Of a stretch of DNA of 64,000 bases, positions 57,184-64,000 are shown in pieces (within the stretch, counting starts at the first letter, position 1; each line of letters opens with the position of its first letter). The translations under genes and the position numbers were made by a program. The DNA comes from Pseudorasbora parva. Taxonomy: Eukaryota > Chordata > Actinopteri > Cypriniformes > Gobionidae. The stretch spans positions 6,250,320 through 6,314,319 of the forward strand of contig NC_090179.1 in NCBI RefSeq assembly GCF_024679245.1, written 5' to 3'. The notes beneath the pieces were generated by a model. That model was given only the letters and a program-made list of their open reading frames with translations, ran no database searches and was not told the origin of the DNA.

Positions 57184-59827
57184 CCCAGATAGCAGACAAA
57201 CAGTGAATCAGCGTTGAATCAATGTTAATGCATCAACTAAAATATCATTGAATCAATGTTGAGATCTCAAGGTTGAGACTGTTGATTTTTCAACAGGTTT
57301 GCACCCTGAAATAATGTTATTTCAACGATGAAAAATAGATCAAGATGGGCTTAAAATCAATAGTTTTCCAACTAAAATTAAACCACTTATTAAAGTGAAT
57401 CAATGTTGAATCAATGTTAATGCATCAATCAAAATATCATTGAATCAATATTGAAATATATCATTGATTTTTCATCAGGTTTGCACCGTGAAATAATGTT
57501 ATTTCAACAATGAAAAATAGATCAATCTTGCTTTATGTACAGCAGGATTCTATGCCAGTTAATTTGTCTCTTTATTTTTTTCATTTTAATCAGACCATGT
57601 GTGGCTGCAGTCGAGATGATTTTGCATCAAAAAGTCACTCAAAGTAAACAACATCCTTCAGTTTACATGCAAATGTCTTTATTTATGCCCCCACAGTTAC
57701 AACAGGAAATCTCACATTGACTTAAAACAATTACATCTGAATTTATGACACAAATGAGAAGAGCCTGGAAAAACATGACAACGTGCATCTGCAAAATGGA
57801 AGTAAATACAAATGTAAACTTGCCAATAAATACAGAAATGACACAGTACTACTGAAAGAAAGAAGGTAGAAGAAAGAATAAAATACTCCAAACTCAGGGG
57901 GTTCCACCATGAGCAATGTCCCGAAGCCTTTCAGGGGCGTAATGGAGCCAGTTCTGCACCGTCCCAGCAAAGATAAACTCTGATGCCTCTGATTATCAGC
58001 ATTCACGGCATCTAAAACAACAAGAAGTTAGTAAACATTTGGAAATGTGATTAATTATACATTACAAATATAGCATACTACAAAATGAAGTGAAACTTGA
58101 AATTTTATCAAAATCTTGATATCCCAGTTAAAACACGGTAACATTAAATTCAGGACTATTTAATGCATTTTAGTATAGACTTTAAAGGACTTGCAGACAC
58201 ACAATGAATGAAAAAGCAAAGTGAATATATCCAGTGTTTTAGCTAATAATATTATTGTATTTAATAGTAAATAAATAAAGTGTGAAAATGAAACAAGTAA
58301 ATGAATGACCAAATAGCTAAATTAAGAAAACAAAAGAGGAGCTGTATAGGCTACATGGTGGTTTGGAAGAGATTTTCTTTCCATTTACAACACGAACTGG
58401 AGGCACAACTGTTTACTAAATTTCTGTAGTTTGATATAGCTGCCTACAGAACTTAAAGATCTCACTCTTTTCTTTTTTCTTGCTGCATTAAAGATTAAAC
58501 TGTAATGATGTAATTGTGATCTGCTCTCGTGATGAAATCGTACAGCTGAAGCAGAGCTACCAGCTGATTGTATTTCCCCTCACCGCGCTGACAGGTCAAT
58601 CAGTTCTAGTTCTGCTTCAGCTGTGAGACAATCTCACGAGTGGCGAACACAATTACTGACAAGCCAGAATTCGGACGCAATTCACAGTGTATATGCCAAT
58701 CTTAAGAAAAAAAATGAATACAAATATGATATGGTTTGGTGAAAAACAAACTGAAACTCAATGTATTAAGATTATCCTGGCCGTTGGTTGTGTAACTTAC
58801 GAGGGCGTAAGTACTGAGGAGAAGTACACAAGTTGTAAAACATAAAGATGAATAAAAACACTAAATTAAAATTGAGATGAATTTTATAAATATATTTTTG
58901 TAGGCCACTTACCTCTAAAAAACACGGTCGTTGTCCTGTGTCTCTTTTTCGCGTTTGAAGTCTGTTCAGCTGCGCTTGCTTTGGTTGATTGGTGGATGTC
59001 TTGAAGGTGCATTACCGCCACCTGCTGGATTGGATTGTGGCGCATTCGATAGGGACACATATTCTAAATTCTTTATTAACTCTGTATTCTTTAGATAAAT
59101 AATGAAATGCATGTACATTCTACATGATTTAAATAATAATAATAGCCTACATTTTTATTTATTTAAAACTGATAGACTAAATTTATGGTAGAAGTTCTTT
59201 GTTTTTGTTTTATTTGTTTTTTTTACATTTTTTATTATAATAACATGAAATGTTATTAATGACAACATTACATGCCAGTAAGCAGGAAAATAATATACCT
59301 TTTAAAAAGATTCATAGTTTTTACAGGTTTCTTATTGGAAGAGTCAGAAATCAAACACGCATACAATTTTAACTCTTCCAGAAAAATTTAAAGAAAGGCT
59401 TACAATTACAAAATTTACTATTATGTATTCTTTGTTAATCCACACACTCGTTGGTGTACTCATTGTATCCTTTGAGGATAATACATGTGCTCACATTCAC
59501 ACAAATGTAGCCAATTGATTTGGACTTGCCTTAACATGTTGAATAATGGGACAGATAGATTGACCGTAAGCCTCACCGGTGGATAAATAAGATGACCAAA
59601 CATCAGCATTGATTCAATGTTTGTCTTTTCAACACTGAAAAGCATGGAATTATCAACATTGATCCAATATTATTTAGCAGTGAATTTTCAACATTGGTCC
59701 AGTATGGTGTTAGCATTGAATTTTCAACATTGATCCAATATTACTTAGCATTGAAATTTCAACCTCAACCAAAATGATGATTCTGATGGAATTTCAACAT
59801 TGAATCAATGTCACCATGCTATCTGGG
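57184..59827. mobile_element. 2.6-kb inverted-repeat DNA element in unit 4
   Basis: Ends CCCAGATAGCA and its complement form 11-bp inverted repeats, flanked by AT (57182-57183 and 59828-59829); units 1-3 show the empty site. Both subterminal regions hold multiple direct and inverted copies of a TGAATCAATGTTGA-type motif (57205-57500 and 59600-59815). No transposase was recognised, so it is non-autonomous. A 2-bp AT duplication is compatible with ISL2EU-type elements, but I could not confirm the superfamily. Confidence 0.7.
57877..59000 (-). other. Possible spliced transcript inside the unit 4 element
   Basis: On the minus strand a good donor (AGAG/GTAAGTGG) lies near 58912, and an acceptor ending TTTTAG precedes an exon from about 58014. 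That exon includes a short frame reading EFIFAGTVQNWLHYAPERLR before a stop near 57896. The peptide is too short to assign. It may be a captured host exon or chance. Confidence 0.2.
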
Positions 59828-60327
59828 ATGTATAATTTAATGTTTGGAAGTAAACATTTGGAAAAAAAAGTAGACCGTTTGTTTGCTTGCGTTTCAAATA
59901 CTGGTTGTAGTTAGACAGACTACCAAAGGTGGAACAGAAGAATTAGAAGCAACTGCCATTACAATAACTTCATATGAGAAACAATACAGAATGAACAAAA
60001 CATACTTTATCATCTGATCGCAGAGTAAGTAACATTAGCACAACGCTTAACCAGTAATAACGGAACTGACACAACAATACACTCAATTTTCTAAAGTTTT
60101 TATTGAATTAACTGTTCCATTGGAATTTATTGAATAAATGTAAAGAGATGAACACATATGTCTTTATGTCACAAACACAAGTCTGCCAGGCATTCACGTG
60201 TGAATCGCTTCTGGGCATTTGTGGATTTCGAAACATTTCTAGCGTCAAACCGTCCAGACAAATCCACAGATAGGTGGACCAAGGTCAATGAAGACTGAAA
60301 CTAAGACAAAAGCGATTCATCAAAAAA
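59828..60327. other. Rest of truncated unit 4
   Basis: Equivalent to bases 70-568 of unit 1. No gene is called. Confidence 0.6.
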
Positions 60328-60329
60328 TA

Positions 60330-60363
60330 TTTTATTTAATTTCAAACATGAAATTAAATAAAA
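60330..60363. repeat. Perfect 15-bp inverted repeat at the array edge
   Basis: TTTTATTTAATTTCA (60330-60344), loop AACA, then its exact complement (60349-60363). It begins within three bases of the point where unit homology ends. Confidence 0.8.
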
Positions 60364-60481
60364 ATGTCATAACTAGATTTAAAAACTTTGATGTTGGCTT
60401 GAGAAAGCTTAGCCAGAAAGTTTGACGTAGTTTTAACTGCTTTAAGTTTAAAGGTTAGAAGCACAACAGCGCTGTGTTTTT

Positions 60482-60594
60482 CACGAGTTTGTGTGCCCAT
60501 ATAATCTTAGTGAAAGTGGTAAACAGATTTGGCTTGCTGTCTGCTATAGAGGGGCTCGGAGAGGATATTCTACCCGAGCTCCGATTGCCCCCCT
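60482..60594 (+). repeat. 111-bp direct repeat, copy 1
   Basis: Starts CACGAGTTTGTGTGCCC and ends in a run of C. It recurs at 61064-61174 with about two or three differences. Confidence 0.8.
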
Positions 60595-60620
60595 ATAACA
60601 GGCAAAATGAATTAATAAAA

Positions 60621-60623
60621 TAA

Positions 60624-60685
<62 letters not shown>
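60621..60685. repeat. AAT trinucleotide microsatellite
   Basis: About 21 uninterrupted AAT/TAA units. Confidence 0.9.
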
Positions 60686-60686
<1 letters not shown>

Positions 60687-60698
60687 CGTTCCACCTGG

Positions 60699-60806
60699 TA
60701 TGTTTTGTTCATTCTGTATTGTTTCTCATATAAAGTTATTGTAATGGCAGTTGCTTCTAATTCTTCTGTTCCACCTTTGGAAGTCTGTCTAAATACAACC
60801 AGTATT
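60699..60806 (-). repeat. Inverted copy of array-unit bases (59897-60004)
   Basis: The reverse complement of this stretch matches the unit segment from AATACTGGTTGTAG through GAACAAAACATA with a few differences. It is the only piece of the unit found in inverted orientation. Confidence 0.8.
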
Positions 60807-61063
60807 AATGAATGAGTTATTTATATAGCGCTTTCATATGTACTACTGTACACCCAAAGCGCTTTACACTCGTGTCAGGGATCTCTCCTCAACCAACACC
60901 AATGTGGTGTACAAAATTGTACAAAAGGGAGGAGCAGGGGAGGAGGAGGGATGCTTCAGGAACTAAAAAGGGGAAGAGGTAAGCTGCTGGTTTTATACCT
61001 TGGTATTAATTGAAAGATTAGATGGGCGTACTCCTCCCGAAATTACGTTTATTAACTTCACTT

Positions 61064-61174
61064 CACGAGTTTGTGTGCCCATATAATCTTAGTGAAAGTG
61101 GTAAACAGATTTGGCTTGCTGTCTGCTACAGAGGGGCTCGGAGAGGATATTCTACCCAAGCTCCGATTGCCCCC
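61064..61174 (+). repeat. 111-bp direct repeat, copy 2
   Basis: Second copy of the segment at 60482-60594. Confidence 0.8.
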
Positions 61175-61348
61175 CAAAAACATAATGCAGAAATAGACAG
61201 CAAGCAAGAATCATGGAAATTTGAACAGCTCATGATTACGGGAGGAGTCTGCATAATTATACCAGAAGACCCCCCAAAATTGTTAAATAGACTGAATGGA
61301 AGATGGCACTGTAGCAGTATTGAGGTAGGTAACTGCTGTGGCAGTTTA

Positions 61349-64000
61349 TAAAATAGGTGAGGTGTTGCAGCAGCAGTCAGGCATTGAGCAGGGCACTGCA
61401 GCAGCATCAAGCAAAGCACTGCAGCAGCATTTTCAAATTGGCGAGGCACTGCAGCAGCCTCAAGCAAAGCACTGCAGCAACATTCTCGAATTGGCGGGGC
61501 ACTGCAGCAGCAGTCTCAAAATGGCGGGGCACAGCAGCAGCATTCTCAAACTGACGGAGCACTGCAGCAGCATCAAGCAAAGCACTGCAGCAGCAGTTTC
61601 AAAATGGTGGGGCACTGCAGCAGCAGAGTAAACACTGCAACAGCAGTCTCAAATTGGTAGGCCACTGCAGTGGCAGTCTCAAAATGGCGGGCACTGCAGC
61701 AGCCTCCAGCATTCTCGAATTGGTGGGGCACTGCAGCAGCATTCTCAAACTGACGGGGAACTGCAGCAGCCTCCAGCATTCTCAAATTGGCGGGGCACTG
61801 CAGCGGCAGTCTCAAAATGGCGGGGCAATGCAGCAGCATTGAGCAAAACACTGCAGCGGCAGTCTCAAGATGGCGGGGCACTGCAGCGGCAGTCTGAAGA
61901 TGGCAGGGCACTGCGGCGGCAGTCTCAAAATGGCATGGCACTGCTGCGGCAGTCTCAAATTGGCAGGGCACTGTAGCAGCAGTCTCAAATTAGCGGGGCA
62001 CTGCAGCGGCAGTATCAAGCAAAGCATGGCAATGGCAGTCACAAAATAACGAAGCACTGCAGTGGCAGTATCAAACTGAGAAGCACTGCAGCGGCTGCAT
62101 CAAATTGGAGGAGCGCTACAGCGGCAATATTAAATTGTGGAGCACTGGGCACTGCAGCGGCAGTATCAAGCAAAGGATTGCAGCGGCAGTCATGAATTAG
62201 CGAAGCACTGCAGTGTCAGCATGAAATAGGAGAAGCACTGCAGCATCAAATTAGCGGAGTACTGCGGTGGCAGCATCAAAATGAGAAGCACGTCGCATAA
62301 AATTGGTGCAGCACTGCAGTGGCAGAATCAAATTGCAAAGCTCTGTAGCATCAAATTGCGAAGTGCAGCGGCTACATCAAATGGTGGAGCACTGCAGTGG
62401 CAGCATCAAATAGGAGAAGCACTGCAGTGACAGTATCAAATTGTGGAGCACTGGAGGGGCAGCATCAAAATGGAGGAGCAGCGCAGTGGCAACATAAAAT
62501 TGGAGGAGCATTGCAGCGGCGGTATCGAATTGCAACTCACTGCAGCATCGAAAAAGGAGGAGCATTGCAGTGGCAGCATCAAATAGGAGGAGCACTGCAG
62601 AGGTAGCATTAAATCGGAGCACTGCAGCTGCAGCATTAAATAGGAGGAGTACTGCAGTGGCAGTATTAAATAGGAGGTGCACTGCAGTGGCAGCATTAAA
62701 CTGGAGGAGCACTGCAGCATCAAATTGGTGGAGCACTGCAGCAGCAGCAGCGTCAAATTGCGGAGCACTGTAGCGCCAAATTGTGGAGCACTGCAGCAGC
62801 AGCGTCAAATTGCTGAGCACTGCAGCGGCAGCATCAAAATGGCGGAGCACTGCAGCAGCAGCGTCAAATTGCGGAGCACTGCAGCATCAAATTGCGGAGC
62901 ACTGCAGCAGCAGCGTCAAATTGCAGAGCACTGCAGCGGCAGCATCAAAATGGCGGAGCACTGCAGCGGCAGCATTAAATAGGAGGTGCACTGCAGCGGC
63001 AGCATTAAATAGGAGGTGCACTGCAGCGGCAACATCAAATTGGTGGAGCACTGTAGCAGCAGCGTTAAATTGCGGAGCACTGCAGCGCTTGCTTCAAAAT
63101 GGCGGAGCACTGCAGTGGCAGCATCAAATAGAAGGAGCACTGCAGTGGCAGCATTTAAAAAGAAGGAGCCCTGCAGTGGCAGCATTAAACAGGAGGAGCC
63201 CTGCAGTGGCAGCATTAAACTGGAGGAGCACTGTAGCGGCAGCATCAATTAGAAGGAGCATTGCAGCGGCAGTGTCAAATTGTAGGAGAAACACTGCAGC
63301 GGCAGCATCAAAATAGGAGGAGAACTGCAGTGGCAGTATCAAATAGGAGGAACACTGCAGCGGCAGCATCAAATTGGAGGAGAACTGCAATGGCAGTGTC
63401 AAAATGGCGGAGAACTGCAGCGGCAGTATCAAATAGGAGGAACACTGCAGCGGCAGCATCAAATTGGAGGAGAACTGCAATGGCAGTGTCAAAATGGCGG
63501 AGAACTGCAGCGGCAGTATCAAAATGGCGGAGCACAGCAGCGGCAGCATTAAATAGGAAGAGCACTGCAGCGGCAGCATCAAATTGGTGGAGCACTGCAG
63601 CAGCAGCGTTAAATTGCGGAGCACTGCAGCGGTTGCGTCAAAATGGCAGAGCACTGCAGTGGCAGCATCCAATAGGAGGAGCACTGCAGCGGCAGCATTA
63701 AAAGGGAGGAGCCCTGCAAGTGGCAGCATTAAACTGGAGGAGCACTGTAGCGGCAGCATCAAATAGGAGGAGAACTGCAGTGGCAGTATCAAATAGGAGG
63801 AGCACTGCAGCTGCAGCATCAAATAGGAGGAGAACTGCAGTGGCAGTATCAAATAGGAGGAACACTGCAGCGGCAGCATCAAATAGGAGGAGAACTGCAA
63901 TGGCAGTGTCAAAATGGCGGAGCACTGCAGCGGCAGCATTAAATAGGAAGAGCACTGCAGCGACAGCATTAAATAGGAGGTGCACTGCATCGGCAGCATC
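61349..64000. repeat. 30-bp minisatellite array (PstI-type, GCACTGCAGC core)
   Basis: About 90 tandem units with core GCACTGCAGC(A/G)GCAG(T/C)(C/A)TCAAA. Most are 30 bp; shorter 23-bp units lack one GCAGCAG block. The left half prefers TCAAAATGGCGGG endings and the right half TTAAATAGGAGG or TCAAATTGCGGA endings. Higher-order periods of 90 bp (63341 versus 63431) and 60 bp (63780-63900) are visible. Because 30 is a multiple of three, long open frames arise on both strands (for example 62783-63316 plus, 63124-63999 minus); these are not called as genes. The array runs off the window. Confidence 0.92.

Larger units (their letters stand above)
57115..60327. repeat. Truncated tandem unit 4 (array edge)
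   Basis: A fourth copy starts at 57115 but covers only the first 570 or so bases of the unit, split by a 2.6-kb inverted-repeat element at 57184-59827. Homology to the other units ends at about 60327, which corresponds to base 568 of unit 1. The gene-bearing part of the unit is therefore absent here and this is the right edge of the array. Confidence 0.88.
60328..61348. other. Rearranged spacer between the array and the minisatellite
   Basis: Contains, in order, a 15-bp hairpin at the array edge, one copy of a 111-bp direct repeat, an AAT microsatellite, an inverted piece of the array unit, a GCGCTTT-type fish repeat (about 60815-60870) and the second copy of the direct repeat. No gene is recognised; a 109-codon frame at 61022-61351 is made largely of repeat sequence. 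Confidence 0.6.

Noticed and set aside
61126..63999. Multiple 60-291 codon frames in the 30-bp minisatellite
   Set aside because: Open frames follow from a period divisible by three; they appear on both strands and in more than one frame, without start context or splice signals.

Overview
The window is vertebrate nuclear DNA, most likely from a cyprinid-type teleost. It has intron-bearing genes, AATAAA poly(A) signals, TATA promoters and microsatellites. It also has a dense set of fish-type transposons: a CACTG-ended EnSpm-like element, an RNase H-bearing I/Nimb-like LINE, a Gypsy LTR element, PIF/Harbinger derivatives and Tc1 debris. No bacterial-style operons, rRNA, tRNA or CRISPR arrays were seen. 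The species call is inference.

The backbone is a head-to-tail tandem array of a unit of about 12.7 kb. Unit 1 is 1-12707, unit 2 is 12708-36217, unit 3 is 36218-57114, and a truncated unit 4 is 57115-60327. The unit start is arbitrary, set by the first base of the window. Units 2 to 4 are lengthened or interrupted by different, unit-specific insertions. Each full unit carries one minus-strand gene for a predicted secreted, cysteine-poor protein of about 1,470-1,500 residues, rich in Gln, Ser and Pro. It is built from about 65-70 copies of a 16-residue repeat. I reconstructed a TATA box, a signal-peptide region split over exons 1 and 2, a 4.3-kb repeat exon and a possible short last exon. All three copies are open throughout. 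I do not recognise the family.

Other parts of the unit are old transposon debris shared by every copy: two adjacent Harbinger derivatives, an L1-type ORF1 remnant, a Tc1/mariner transposase remnant and a 70-bp MITE. There is also a candidate promoter (CCAAT plus a full CRE palindrome) with a possible two-exon noncoding transcript.

Insertions dated after the unit duplications: (a) in unit 2, a 10.75-kb EnSpm-like element (24138-34888, TTA target duplication) with two divergent spliced genes but no recognisable transposase core, itself interrupted between the two genes by a 5.1-kb LINE (27073-32204, 13-bp target duplication); (b) in unit 3, an 8-kb Gypsy element on the minus strand (37290-45315) with nearly identical LTRs and a Lys-type primer site, plus a LINE 3-prime-end fragment at 55430; (c) in unit 4, a 2.6-kb terminal-inverted-repeat element (57184-59827, AT target duplication).

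The array stops at about 60327 beside a perfect 15-bp hairpin. About 1 kb of rearranged sequence follows, with an inverted piece of the unit and a 111-bp direct repeat. From about 61350 to the window end there is a 30-bp minisatellite of roughly 90 copies.
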